Shown here one piece after another: positions 8,254-17,273 of a stretch of 64,000 bases of DNA (the first letter of the stretch is position 1; every line of letters starts with the position of its first letter). The stretch covers positions 930,001 through 994,000 of the forward strand of contig CAWKGK010000009.1 in assembly GCA_963849115.1 (NCBI GenBank), read 5' to 3'. Under the pieces are notes generated by a model that did no database searches, had not been told where the DNA came from, and worked only from the letters and a program-made list of their open reading frames with translations. A program made the translations under genes and the position numbers. Origin of the DNA: JACDAL01 sp963849115 (lineage in GTDB: Bacteria; Actinomycetota; CADDZG01; WHSQ01).

Positions 8254-10800
8254 CTAGGCCCCCGATATGGCGTCGAGGACGTTGAGCCGGGCGGCTCGAC
8301 GAGCCGGGGGGATGGCGGCGATCACGCCCGCTACGCCGGCCACCACTACGTAAGCGATGAGCTGGCCCGTGGGCAGTGCAAGACGAGAGACACCCTCGTC
8401 TTTCAGGGCCGTTACCAACGCCCAACCGAAGAAGACACCAATCACTAACCCCAACACCGCCCCGATCACCGCGACGATAACCGCCTCCCAGCGGATCATC
8501 GATCGAGCCTGCCGCCTCGACATGCCCACGGCGCGGAGCAGACCCAGCTCTCGAGTGCGCTCGAAGACGGCCAGAACCAGCGAGTTGGTGATTCCCAAAA
8601 GAGCGATGATGATCGCCAGGCCCAGAAGAGCCGTCACGAGGCCCAGCAGCTGGTCGACCTGTGCCGAGGAACGCTCCCTGATGTCGCTCTGGTCCTGAAT
8701 GGTCACATTCGGGGAGCTCTCGACCACCTGGTCCAAAGCGGCGCGGGCGTCGGCCGCAGAAACGCCGGGGGCGGACTTCACCAACACCTGATAATCGGTG
8801 CGCTCGGAGAAGTGCTCGTTCCACTCGCTGAGAGAGATCAGGTAGTCGGCGCCGACGAGCGTTTTGTCACTGAAGGTGCCCGCCACGGGTAGGTCTTGTG
8901 TCCCCGAGGCGGCGAACTCCATCTCGAGCGTGTCTCCAACGTCGAGACCGAGACCCTCTGCAGTCTGGTCATAGAGGAACACGCCCCCCTGCTCGAGGTC
9001 CCGTAACCGGCCTCTGGTTTCCCCCAGCGTGGCAACCTCACCAAAGGTCGCCGGGTCCGTCGCCAGCAGGTAGAGGAGCTGGCTCGAGTTGCGGCGCCAC
9101 TGTCCTAGACGGGTGGGAGCAACGGCCGAGAACTCGTCGCGCTCACGGATGTTTGCTGCGATCTGAGGACTCATGGGGGAAGGTCCCGCCGTAGAGGGGC
9201 CGGTGACCAGAAAGTCTGCCTTCAGAGACTCTTCGAGTACCTGATCCGTGGTGGCCTTGAGCGAGGCGGCGAAGATGCCCACGAGACTCACGAGCGCCAG
9301 GCCGATCATCAGCGCGGAGGCACTTGCCGCCGTGCGCTTGGGGTTGCGCGCCGCGTTCGCGCGCGCCAGCCGGCCAGAGATGCCGAGAAGCCGTGCCATC
9401 GGTGCGCCTATTGCCGCCGCCAGCGGTCTGGTGATCAGCGGGGCCAGGGCCGCTACTCCAAGAAAGGTGACGAAGGCGCCGAAGCCCACGACACTCGCCT
9501 TGTTCGAGCCGGAGCCGAACAGGCCGAAGAAGAGGATCGCGGCCCCCACCGCTGTGATCACTCCGCCACCGACGGCTCGTTTGGTGGAAAACCCGGTGGG
9601 CTCCTGAGTCGATTCCCGCAACGCCTGCATCGGCGAGGTGCGGGCGGCGCGGCGCGCCGGAAGCAGCGAGGAAACGACGCTGACGACCGTGCCGAGAGTG
9701 AGCGCGACCACGACCGTGCGGGGCAGAAGTGTTAGGCCGGTTGAAGGAAGGTCGATGCCGAAGGCGGACAGGAGGGCCTGGAGGCCCATAGCCGTTAGGG
9801 CGCCCACCCCTAGGCCCACGGCCGAGGCGATCACTCCCACGATTAGCGCCTCTATCAGGACCGAGGCCATCACCTGACCTCCCGAGGCTCCTAGGGCTCT
9901 CAGAAGGGCAAACTCCTTGGTTCTCTGCGCCACCGTGATCGAGAAGGTGTTGTGGATGATGAACGCTCCCACGAACAGCGCAACGCCGGCGAACACCAGC
10001 AGCGCGATGTTGAAGAAGGACAGGCCCTCCTGAATTGCGGACGCCTGTTCGGCCGCCACGTTTCCTGCGCTCTCTGCCTCCACTCCTGGGGGGAGGACCT
10101 CTGAAATATTGATGCGCAGCTCCGACGGCGTAACGCTGCCGTCGCCGGCGACCTCAATCTCGTCGAAGCGCCCTTGCCGGTCCAGCACCTCCTGCGCAGT
10201 GGCGGTGTCGAAAACCGCTAGCGTGGCGCCGCCGAGGTTGTCGGCCTCTCCGAACCCGACTATGCCGGTGATCTCGAACCGCCGGTTCCCACCGATGAAG
10301 AGAACCTCGACCTCGTCTGAGACCCGGAAGCCGTGCTTCTCGGCAGTTGCCGCATCGATCACGACGTCCGACGGGCCCTGAGGCGCTCGTCCCGAGCGCA
10401 GCTCTACCGCAGACGAGAGGCCCTCCGGCCCCCAGTTCGCGCCCAGGGTCGGCGGCCCGGTCGGGGCAATGGCCTCTCCCTTCTTGTCCACGAGCTGGGC
10501 ATATCCGCTCACCGAGCCGGCCGCGATCTCGACTCCCTCAACGGCCTGTACCTCCTCGAGGAGGGCTTCGGGGATCGGTTTGCGGCTCCCGCCGAGCTGG
10601 GCCTCGAACGAGCTCTCCGAGCGAACGTAGACGTCGATGCCTTCGCTGATCCCGGCGAAGAGGTCGTCGAAGGTCTTGTTCATGGTGTCGGTGAGCATGT
10701 AGGTGCCGGCGACGAAGCCAACGCCCAGGACGATGGACAGAGCGGTGAGCGCCATCCTCAGCTTGTGGGCCAACAAGCCCTTGATCGTGGTCCTGAGCAT
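8254..10800 (-). CDS. ABC transporter permease, FtsX/MacB type
   Basis: 848 residues with two FtsX-like permease units, the usual length for actinobacterial members. It starts with a membrane span near residues 17-38 (LTALSIVLGVGFVAGTYML), then a large MacB-type periplasmic-core-like region (about 45-260). Three spans of the first FtsX domain (about 265-390) include the typical TVAQRTKEFALLRALGAS. A central span, a second extracytoplasmic domain and a second FtsX domain (about 720-848, with ERTRELGLLRAVGMSRRQ) follow. It is encoded 5 bp downstream of its ATPase gene. Such pairs export lipoproteins, peptides or drugs, or transmit force to the envelope; substrate unknown. Confidence 0.92.
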   Translation of the reverse strand: MLRTTIKGLLAHKLRMALTALSIVLGVGFVAGTYMLTDTMNKTFDDLFAGISEGIDVYVRSESSFEAQLGGSRKPIPEALLEEVQAVEGVEIAAGSVSGYAQLVDKKGEAIAPTGPPTLGANWGPEGLSSAVELRSGRAPQGPSDVVIDAATAEKHGFRVSDEVEVLFIGGNRRFEITGIVGFGEADNLGGATLAVFDTATAQEVLDRQGRFDEIEVAGDGSVTPSELRINISEVLPPGVEAESAGNVAAEQASAIQEGLSFFNIALLVFAGVALFVGAFIIHNTFSITVAQRTKEFALLRALGASGGQVMASVLIEALIVGVIASAVGLGVGALTAMGLQALLSAFGIDLPSTGLTLLPRTVVVALTLGTVVSVVSSLLPARRAARTSPMQALRESTQEPTGFSTKRAVGGGVITAVGAAILFFGLFGSGSNKASVVGFGAFVTFLGVAALAPLITRPLAAAIGAPMARLLGISGRLARANAARNPKRTAASASALMIGLALVSLVGIFAASLKATTDQVLEESLKADFLVTGPSTAGPSPMSPQIAANIRERDEFSAVAPTRLGQWRRNSSQLLYLLATDPATFGEVATLGETRGRLRDLEQGGVFLYDQTAEGLGLDVGDTLEMEFAASGTQDLPVAGTFSDKTLVGADYLISLSEWNEHFSERTDYQVLVKSAPGVSAADARAALDQVVESSPNVTIQDQSDIRERSSAQVDQLLGLVTALLGLAIIIALLGITNSLVLAVFERTRELGLLRAVGMSRRQARSMIRWEAVIVAVIGAVLGLVIGVFFGWALVTALKDEGVSRLALPTGQLIAYVVVAGVAGVIAAIPPARRAARLNVLDAISGA

Positions 10801-10805
10801 CTAGC

Positions 10806-11567
10806 TCAGACCTCCAGGCTCTTGATGCGATCGAGCACTCGCTCGACGGTTGGAGCCTCCATCTGATCGACGACCCGTCCATCGGCCAGGAAAACGACCC
10901 CATCGGCGTAGCTCGCCGCCACCGGGTCGTGAGACACCATGACGATGGTCTGGTCCAGCTCCTTTACGGCGGTCCGCATGAAGTCGAGGATCTCTGAGCC
11001 GCGCCGTGAGTCGAGGTTGCCGGTGGGCTCGTCGGCAAAAACGATCGCGGGCTTGGAGGCCAGTGCTCGGGCGGCCGCAACGCGTTGCTGCTGCCCTCCG
11101 GAGAGCTCGCCGGGCCGGTGCTTCAGCCGGTCCCCCAGGCCGACGATGTCGATCACGCGAGTCAGCCAGGCTTCGTCGGGATCCCGGCGGGCGAGGTCCA
11201 TCGGCAGGCGGATGTTCTCGGCGGCAGTCAGCGTGGGCACGAGGTTGAAGGACTGAAAGATGAAGCCGACCTTGTCCCGCCTGAGCCTCGTCTTCTCCTT
11301 CTCTGAGAGCGAGGTGACCTCGGCCTCAGAGATGAAGACCTTGCCGGAGGTGAGGTCGTCGAGGCCGGCAAGGCAGTGCAGAAGCGTGGACTTACCCGAG
11401 CCCGAAGGGCCCATGATGGCACTGAAGCGGCCTGTAGCGAAAGACACCGAGACGTCGTCGAGCGCGGTCACGGCAGTCTGCCCCGAGCCGTAGACCTTGG
11501 TGGCGTGCTCGGCGCGCGACGCCGGCTGCGTTGTCTCAGAACGTTCCTGCTCGGCGGACGAGAGCAT
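10806..11567 (-). CDS. ABC transporter ATP-binding protein, MacB/LolD type
   Basis: 253 residues with Walker A GPSGSGKST, Q-loop region GFIFQSFNLVPTLTAAENI, signature LSGGQQQR, Walker B IVFADEPTGNLDS and the switch histidine in VSHDP. The MacB/LolD class drives FtsX-type permeases, and the permease gene follows directly (5 bp). The start at 11567 has an AGGAG Shine-Dalgarno 6 nt upstream. The first 20 residues are a non-conserved polar extension. Confidence 0.95.
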   Translation of the reverse strand: MLSSAEQERSETTQPASRAEHATKVYGSGQTAVTALDDVSVSFATGRFSAIMGPSGSGKSTLLHCLAGLDDLTSGKVFISEAEVTSLSEKEKTRLRRDKVGFIFQSFNLVPTLTAAENIRLPMDLARRDPDEAWLTRVIDIVGLGDRLKHRPGELSGGQQQRVAAARALASKPAIVFADEPTGNLDSRRGSEILDFMRTAVKELDQTIVMVSHDPVAASYADGVVFLADGRVVDQMEAPTVERVLDRIKSLEV

Positions 11568-11960
11568 CCTGGCTCCTTTCGGGAGGGATTTGATCGGCTG
11601 GCCTCACGCTAGAAGAGGGGAGGGTGCCGCGTCGTCCTCAACGACGTCGAATCGAGCATCCTTCCACAGGATCAGCCGGCTCGGTCACCTGCTATAACGC
11701 TGGCAAAGCGGACCGAGGACCGCTGCGCACAAATAACGGTGGGCAAACGCGGACCGAGTTACACAACCCAGGCCCTGAGGCTTGCCATCGCCTCAGCGTA
11801 GGGGGCACGGGCGCGCGTCCTGCTGGGCGACGGGGCCTGGTCCTCCGCAGGGATGACGGCCGCCCTGAGCGGGGCAGGCCTGTGCCGAGGCACTATGTCG
11901 GCCTAGAATGCCTCCTGCGGATGGGCGCTGTTAATGGGCTCTGCAGGAGGGGGCGTATCA
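11568..11960. other. 393-bp divergent intergenic region with promoter and paired repeat
   Basis: No protein gene is supported here. The left part holds the Shine-Dalgarno of the ABC ATPase gene (AGGAG, minus strand). On the plus strand a TATAAC -10-like box at 11693-11698 sits just before the paired repeat at 11698-11757, so an mRNA starting near 11705 would carry a leader of about 250 nt before the flavoprotein start at 11961. Nothing recognisable was seen in 11760-11940. Confidence 0.5.
11698..11757 (+). repeat. Paired promoter-region motif, locus d
   Basis: A first copy (CTGGCAAAGCGGACCGAG, 11699-11716) and a second (GGTGGGCAAACGCGGACCGAG, ending 11757) lie about 41 bp apart. The second copy matches the head GGTGGnnAAACGC found at 17283, 29919 and 31475; the tail GGACCGAG is specific to this locus and shared by both copies. 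Confidence 0.6.
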
Positions 11961-13712
11961 GTGGAACTCAATACTGGGGCACCGGCCGGTCAGACTTCTG
12001 CGATCGTCGTCATGAGCCGCGATCCCCATGATCTCGGACTCGTCTCCGGGGAGATACGCAAGCGTTACGCGGCCGACTACCTCGTCATCTCGACGACCGA
12101 ACCGCAGTTCGCCCGCAACGAGCTCGAGAACCTCAAGAAGGTGGGTGTCGAGACCGCACTCGTGATCGCCGGATACGGCCCTTCCGATCCAGATGCGATC
12201 GAGTTCCTCATCGGCGTGCGGTCGTTGTGTCCCCGGGCAAAACGGATCGTGGTGATCCGCTGGGGGGACTTCGGCGCCGCCGATCCCGTCTTCGATGCCC
12301 TCACCGTGGGCCACATTGACCACTGGCTGCTGCGCCCAGAGCACTCTCCGGACGAGGAGTTCCACCGCTCGGTGACCGAGTTCCTGGAGGATTGGGCTGC
12401 AGCGGCCGGCCGAGGGTTCGAGGCGGTGCGCATCATCGGAGAAGACTCCTCTCCTCGCAGCCACGAGCTGACCGATGCGTTTGGTCGCAACCACATCCCC
12501 TATCGTTTTTACAACTCGGCGTCGGCACCGGGACGCCATCTTCTATCGGAAGGCGGGCTAGAGGAAGCAGATCTGCCTGTGGTCGAGCTCAAGTTCTCGA
12601 CACCTCCCGTGGTGCTGCAGGACCCCTCCGACATGGAGATCGCAGACGCCTTCGGGCTCATGAAGCCGTTGTCCTCAGACGATCGCTTTGACGTAACGAT
12701 CGTCGGTTCGGGGCCTGCTGGATTGGCGGCCGCGGTCTATGCCTCGTCCGAGGGGCTCAAGACCTTGGTCGTCGAGCGGGAGGCGGTGGGCGGACAGGCG
12801 GGCACGAGCTCGCTCATCCGCAACTACCTCGGCTTCCCCAAGGGAGTGAGCGGCACCAAGCTGGCGTTCAGCGCGTATTTGCAGGCATGGTCCTTCGGGA
12901 CGACCTTCCATTGGATGAGAGAGGTCACCGGGCTTTCTGCCGACGGTAACGACAAGGTGGTGTCGCTCTCCGACGGAACCACCGTCCGCAGCCGTTGCGT
13001 AATCGTCGCCTCCGGCGTCGCCTACCGGCGGCTGAACATCCCCTCGCTTGATGCACTGCAGGGCCGGGGCGTCTTCTACGGCGCGGCGGTGGCCGAGGCG
13101 CAGGCCATGAAGGACTGCGAGGTCTTTGTCGTCGGCGGGGGAAACTCGGCAGGACAGGCCGCTTTGCATCTCGGTAAGTTCGCATCCCATGTAACCGTGC
13201 TGGTCCGAGGAGCAGATGTTGCGGCAAGCATGTCGAACTATCTTGTCAAGGAGATCTCGTTCAATCCCAACGTCGATGTGAGGCACAACGTCGAGGTCGT
13301 GGGAGGAGGCGGTGAGGGCGCTCTGGGACATCTCACACTCAAGGATCGCGATTCGGGGAACATCGAAGAGGTGCCCGCGGGGGGACTTTTCGTATTGATC
13401 GGTTCTCAGTCGGGCACCCAGTGGCTCGCTGACACGGTGCAGCGTGACGATTGGGGCTTCCTGGTCACAGGCGGCGACGAGCTGATGATCGACGCACACG
13501 AGTCGTGGCCGCTGGAGCGGGACCCGATGTTGTTCGAGACCAGCATGCCTGGTGTGTTCGCGGCGGGAGACGTGCGGCGCGGCTCGGTCAAGCGTGTCGC
13601 GTCTGCAGTGGGGGAGGGCGCGATCGCGGTGCGAATGATCCACCTCTACCTGGAGATGCAGCGCAGAGAACAGGGGGCCGCGCACATCGGGGCTCGCAAT
13701 GCCGCAGGCTGA
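11961..13712 (+). CDS. Receiver-fused thioredoxin-reductase-like flavoprotein lacking CxxC
   Basis: 583 residues from the GTG at 11961, which has AGGAGG at 11945-11950; an ATG 27 bp upstream has no such site. Residues 1-135 resemble a response-regulator receiver (SAIVVMSRDPHDLGLVSGEI, ending IDHWLLRP). Residues about 155-230 look like a glutaredoxin-type fold (VRIIGEDSSPRSHELTDAFG) without its CxxC. The rest is a TrxR-like FAD/NAD(P) module: FAD site VTIVGSGPAGLAA near 244, GGQAGTSSLIRNYLGFP, NADPH site VFVVGGGNSAGQA, and FAD site GVFAAGDVRRGSVKR. Where TrxR has CAxC this protein has YGAAVAEA, so it cannot be a classical thioredoxin reductase; a diaphorase or redox signalling role is possible. 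Confidence 0.85.
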   Translation: MELNTGAPAGQTSAIVVMSRDPHDLGLVSGEIRKRYAADYLVISTTEPQFARNELENLKKVGVETALVIAGYGPSDPDAIEFLIGVRSLCPRAKRIVVIRWGDFGAADPVFDALTVGHIDHWLLRPEHSPDEEFHRSVTEFLEDWAAAAGRGFEAVRIIGEDSSPRSHELTDAFGRNHIPYRFYNSASAPGRHLLSEGGLEEADLPVVELKFSTPPVVLQDPSDMEIADAFGLMKPLSSDDRFDVTIVGSGPAGLAAAVYASSEGLKTLVVEREAVGGQAGTSSLIRNYLGFPKGVSGTKLAFSAYLQAWSFGTTFHWMREVTGLSADGNDKVVSLSDGTTVRSRCVIVASGVAYRRLNIPSLDALQGRGVFYGAAVAEAQAMKDCEVFVVGGGNSAGQAALHLGKFASHVTVLVRGADVAASMSNYLVKEISFNPNVDVRHNVEVVGGGGEGALGHLTLKDRDSGNIEEVPAGGLFVLIGSQSGTQWLADTVQRDDWGFLVTGGDELMIDAHESWPLERDPMLFETSMPGVFAAGDVRRGSVKRVASAVGEGAIAVRMIHLYLEMQRREQGAAHIGARNAAG

Positions 13713-14547
13713 AGCTCAAGAGGTCCGTATCAGGGAGCTGTCCGGCGGCATGCGGCGACTGCTGTGGATAGCAGGCTTACTCGTCCTCCTCGCCGGGAGC
13801 ACATTGTTCATCCTCACCGAGCAGACGGAATCGTTCTTTGCGTGGACGATCGATCTGCCGCTTACGGCCGCCTTTCTCGGAGCCGGCTACTGGTCGAGTG
13901 TGGCGTTCGAGTGGCTGGCCGCGCGCGAGCGCGCGTGGATTTATGCACGCATCGCAGTGCCGAGTGTGTTCGTATTCACGACTCTTACGTTGATCGCGAC
14001 TCTGATTCATCTCGAGCTCTTTCATCTGGGAAGATCGTTCCCATTTCGGACACAAGCGATTGCATGGGCCTGGATCGCCATCTACGCAAGTGTCCCCGTG
14101 GCCATGGCATGGTTGTGGATCACGCAAAGCCGGACGCCGGGGAGCGACCCGGCGCCGACTGCCCCGCTCCCTCGCGCGATCTGGACGACGCTTGTGTTTC
14201 ATGCCGCGGTGATGTTGCCCCTGGGGGCCTATCTCTTTTTACTGCCCGAGCGCGCTCTCTCGTTGTGGCCGTGGGAGCTGACACCATTGACAGGTCGAGC
14301 GGTGGGGGCCTGGGTCTTTTCGGTCGGGATAACGGCTGCTCAAGCCGCGTGGGAGAACGATCTCGAGAGGATGCGCGTGGCGGCATTCGGTTATGTGGGT
14401 CTGGGGGTTCTGCAGCTTCTTGCCTTGGCGCGTTATCTGCAGGTGCCGGAGTGGACGGATGGCCGTGCGCTTGTTTATGTGGTGGTGCTGATCAGCATGG
14501 TCGTAACGGGGGCTGCAGCATTGGCTCGACGTCCCGGGGCGCGCTAG
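13699..14547 (+). CDS. Multi-pass membrane protein, unknown function
   Basis: 282 residues with about eight hydrophobic segments beginning at residue 21 (LLWIAGLLVLLAGSTLFIL). A motif WPWELTPLTGRAVGAWVF near residue 190, followed by AWENDLERMR, is often seen in uncharacterised actinobacterial and chloroflexal membrane proteins. The start overlaps the end of the flavoprotein gene by 14 bp, indicating translational coupling and a shared role. No catalytic residue is evident. Confidence 0.75.
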   Translation: MPQAEAQEVRIRELSGGMRRLLWIAGLLVLLAGSTLFILTEQTESFFAWTIDLPLTAAFLGAGYWSSVAFEWLAARERAWIYARIAVPSVFVFTTLTLIATLIHLELFHLGRSFPFRTQAIAWAWIAIYASVPVAMAWLWITQSRTPGSDPAPTAPLPRAIWTTLVFHAAVMLPLGAYLFLLPERALSLWPWELTPLTGRAVGAWVFSVGITAAQAAWENDLERMRVAAFGYVGLGVLQLLALARYLQVPEWTDGRALVYVVVLISMVVTGAAALARRPGAR

Positions 14548-14620
14548 CGCCCGGGGAGGCCGTTTCTGGGCCCAAACCCGAGGGCAGCTTGTTGGCCGCC
14601 CGTCGGTGACAATGGGCGCG

Positions 14621-15697
14621 ATGCGACTGCCCGTGATGCCCCCGGTCAAGCCGATGCTCGCCAAGCCGGTCAAGGCCCTCCCCGAGGGTTCGGTGAGCTT
14701 CGAGCCGAAGTGGGACGGCTTTCGCTCGATCATCTTCCGGGACGGCGACGAGGTCGAGATCGGCAGCCGCAGGGAGCGGCCGATGACCCGCTACTTCCCC
14801 GAGCTGGTCGAGGCGATGCTCGTCAACCTGCCCCCGCGCTGCGTCGTGGACGGCGAGATCGTGCTGATCGGCGGCACGGGCGACCGGCTCGACTTCGAGC
14901 TGCTGCAGCAGCGCATCCATCCCGCCGACAGCAGGGTGAAGTTGCTATCGGAGCAGACCCCGGCCCGCTTCGTTGCCTTCGATCTGCTCGCCCTTGGCGA
15001 CACGGACTGGACCAAACGGCCTTTCGCCGAGCGGCGCGCCGCTCTGGAGAAGGCGTTGTCCCCGGCCCGGCCCCCGATCCACCTCACCGCCACCACGACC
15101 GATCGCGCGGTCGCGCAGAAGTGGTTCGAGGAGTTCGAGGGCGCGGGGCTCGACGGCGTCATCGCCAAGCCACTCGACGGCATCTACCAGCCCGATAAGC
15201 GGGTGATGTTCAAGATCAAGCACGAACGTACCGCCGACTGCGTGGTGGCCGGCTACAGGGTGCACAAGAGCGGCGCAGGCCGGATCGGGTCGCTGCTGCT
15301 GGGTCTCTATAACGGCGACGGCGAGCTTGCGAGCGTCGGGGTCATCGGCGCCTTCCCGATGGCTCGGCGCAAGGAGCTGTTCGACGAGCTGCAGCCGTTG
15401 GTGACGACCTTCGAAGGGCACCCGTGGGCGTGGGCCGAGCAGGAGGCGGGCCGCCGCACCCCTCGCAAGGCGGAGGGCAGCCGCTGGGCGGCCGACCGCG
15501 ACCTCTCGTTCACCCCGCTGCGCCCGGAGCGGGTGGTGGAGGTCCGCTACGACCACATGGAGGGCGTTCGCTTCCGTCACACCGCCCAGTTCGTGCGCTG
15601 GCGTCCCGACCGGGAGCCGGAGTCGTGCACCTACGAGCAGCTCGAAGAACCGGTCAAGTTCGACCTCGCCGACGTCCTCGGTGCGGGCCGGGGCTAG
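14621..15697 (+). CDS. ATP-dependent DNA ligase, LigC-like
   Basis: 358 residues from the ATG at 14621, which follows a GACAAT -10-like box by 7 nt; ATG 14612 and GTG 14606 are alternatives. Motif I is FEPKWDGFR with the adenylated lysine; SRRERPMTRYFPEL, DGEIVL, GLDGVIAKPLDG and MFKIKHER complete the nucleotidyltransferase motifs, followed by an OB-fold ending VRFRHTAQFVRWRPDREP. Length and motifs match the stand-alone LigC ligases of mycobacteria, which act in NHEJ or repair rather than replication. The PHP-domain gene starts 20 bp downstream, suggesting a repair operon. Confidence 0.92.
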   Translation: MRLPVMPPVKPMLAKPVKALPEGSVSFEPKWDGFRSIIFRDGDEVEIGSRRERPMTRYFPELVEAMLVNLPPRCVVDGEIVLIGGTGDRLDFELLQQRIHPADSRVKLLSEQTPARFVAFDLLALGDTDWTKRPFAERRAALEKALSPARPPIHLTATTTDRAVAQKWFEEFEGAGLDGVIAKPLDGIYQPDKRVMFKIKHERTADCVVAGYRVHKSGAGRIGSLLLGLYNGDGELASVGVIGAFPMARRKELFDELQPLVTTFEGHPWAWAEQEAGRRTPRKAEGSRWAADRDLSFTPLRPERVVEVRYDHMEGVRFRHTAQFVRWRPDREPESCTYEQLEEPVKFDLADVLGAGRG

Positions 15698-15717
15698 GCG
15701 AGCCCCACCGCCCGCTC

Positions 15718-16749
15718 GTGAGTGTCACCAACCTCCACATAGCGGAGCTCTTGGGCCGGCGCGCCGACGAGGCCGAGGGCCACCGCCGGCGAGCCTACGG
15801 GCGCGCCTCCTCCGCAGCCCTGATGTGGTCCGAGGAGGCGGCCGCCGTCGCCGCTCGCTCCGAGTCGCTCGAAACCCTTGCTGGAGTGGGGCCCAGCCTC
15901 GCCCGACGTATCGCGGGATGGCTCGAGGACCCGGGAGACGAGGTCGAGCCGCCACCGGCGCGCCGGGGCTTCCGAAGCTACGCCTCGGCGCTTGAGCAGC
16001 TCGGTTCCCATGAGCAATGGCGCCACGAGCTGCGCGGCGACCTCCAGATGCACTCCACCCACAGCGACGGCAAGGCGTCGTTACGGGACATGGCGGTGGC
16101 GGCTGCAGCCCGTGGCTACGACTACATCTCGATAACCGACCACTCCCAGGGGCTGAAGGTGGCCCGGGGCATGGACGAGGCGGAGCTCTTGCGCCAGGGG
16201 CACGAGGTCGACGCTCTCAACGAAAGCCTTGCTTCGGAGGGGATGGAGCTGAGAGTTCTGCGAGGCATCGAGATGAACCTCGACAAAGAGGGGGCCGGGG
16301 ATATGGACCCCCTGAGCTTGGAGCCGCTCGATCTCGTGGTGGGGTCATTCCACTCCAACCTCAGGAGCACAGAGGACGAGACCCGCCGCTACCTCGGGGC
16401 GCTCGCCAACCCCCAGGTCCACATCCTCGGCCATCCCACCGCTCGACGCTTCAGCCGCCGGGCAGGGCTCAAGGCCGACTGGGACCGCATCTTCGAAGCG
16501 GCCGCTCACGCGGGAGTGGCGCTCGAGATCAACTCCCACCCCCACCGGCAGGATCTCAGCGTCGAGCTCTTGCGCAAGGGTAAGGACAGCGGCGCGCTGT
16601 TCTCGATCGGTACCGACGCCCACTCGACCGAGGAGCTCTCCTACATCGAGCTGTCCCTGTCGGCGGCGCAGCTCGCCGGGATCGACCGGGAGCGGATCAT
16701 CAACTTCTGGGAGCTCGACCGGCTGCTGGAGTGGGCCGGTTCTAGGTAG
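15718..16749 (+). CDS. PHP-domain protein with PolX-like N-terminal helices
   Basis: 343 residues from the GTG at 15718. Residues 1-75 (TNLHIAELL..RRRAYGRASSA..LETLAGVGPSLARRIAGWL) resemble the 8-kDa/helix-hairpin-helix part of family X DNA polymerases. Residues about 100-343 are a PHP phosphoesterase domain with metal ligands in MHSTHSDGKASL, ITDHSQG, GIEMNL, GHP and GTDAHS. The palm and thumb of PolX that normally lie between these parts are absent. The PHP domain of PolX has 3'-5' exonuclease or AP-endonuclease activity, so a nuclease acting with the adjacent LigC ligase is plausible. Confidence 0.85.
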   Translation: MSVTNLHIAELLGRRADEAEGHRRRAYGRASSAALMWSEEAAAVAARSESLETLAGVGPSLARRIAGWLEDPGDEVEPPPARRGFRSYASALEQLGSHEQWRHELRGDLQMHSTHSDGKASLRDMAVAAAARGYDYISITDHSQGLKVARGMDEAELLRQGHEVDALNESLASEGMELRVLRGIEMNLDKEGAGDMDPLSLEPLDLVVGSFHSNLRSTEDETRRYLGALANPQVHILGHPTARRFSRRAGLKADWDRIFEAAAHAGVALEINSHPHRQDLSVELLRKGKDSGALFSIGTDAHSTEELSYIELSLSAAQLAGIDRERIINFWELDRLLEWAGSR

Positions 16750-16754
16750 GTTCC

Positions 16755-17273
16755 GTGGCCGTGAGGGATCGAAACTTCTACTCGTTTCGCAGTGTGTGGA
16801 CGCTCGACTGCCCTCCCGCACACGCCTTCGAGCTTCTGCGTGAGGTGCCGGAGTTCACCAGCTGGTGGCCCGAGGTCAAGGAGGCTCGAGCGCTGGGGGG
16901 AGGTAGGTTCTCGATGCGGGCCCGGGCGCTGCTGCCCTACAGCCTCAACTTCGTGGGGGAGCGGCGCATCGAGGACCCCGATCTGGGGGTGCTCGAGATG
17001 TCGATGACCGGGGACCTAGAGGGCTTCTCTCGCTTCAGCATCGAAGAGCGGGGGCAGGGCTCCCGGATTGTGTTCGAGGAGCAGGTGCTCGCCACCAAGT
17101 CCCTGTTACGCCGCCTGGCTCCGGTGGCTCGGCCTGTGTTCTGCGCCAACCACTGGGTGATGATGCGCCGGGGCCAGGCGGGCCTGCGGACGTACGCGGC
17201 GGGCTTCACCCGGGGCCGCGCTGCAGACTCACCCCCTAGCTCCGGTGGTGAAACGCACAAGTTGAGCGAGTAA
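16755..17273 (+). CDS. SRPBCC (START-like) family protein
   Basis: 172 residues from a GTG at 16755, six bases after the PHP stop. The sequence SVWTLDCPPAHAFELLREVPEFTSWWPEV is the start of a polyketide-cyclase/START-like lipid-binding fold, and FSRFSIEERGQGSRIVFEEQV is the later strand pair. The family binds hydrophobic ligands or lipids; no catalytic residues can be named. The last residues (SGGETHKLSE) are encoded by the first copy of an intergenic repeat (17244-17264), so the native end may once have been earlier. Confidence 0.8.
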   Translation: MAVRDRNFYSFRSVWTLDCPPAHAFELLREVPEFTSWWPEVKEARALGGGRFSMRARALLPYSLNFVGERRIEDPDLGVLEMSMTGDLEGFSRFSIEERGQGSRIVFEEQVLATKSLLRRLAPVARPVFCANHWVMMRRGQAGLRTYAAGFTRGRAADSPPSSGGETHKLSE

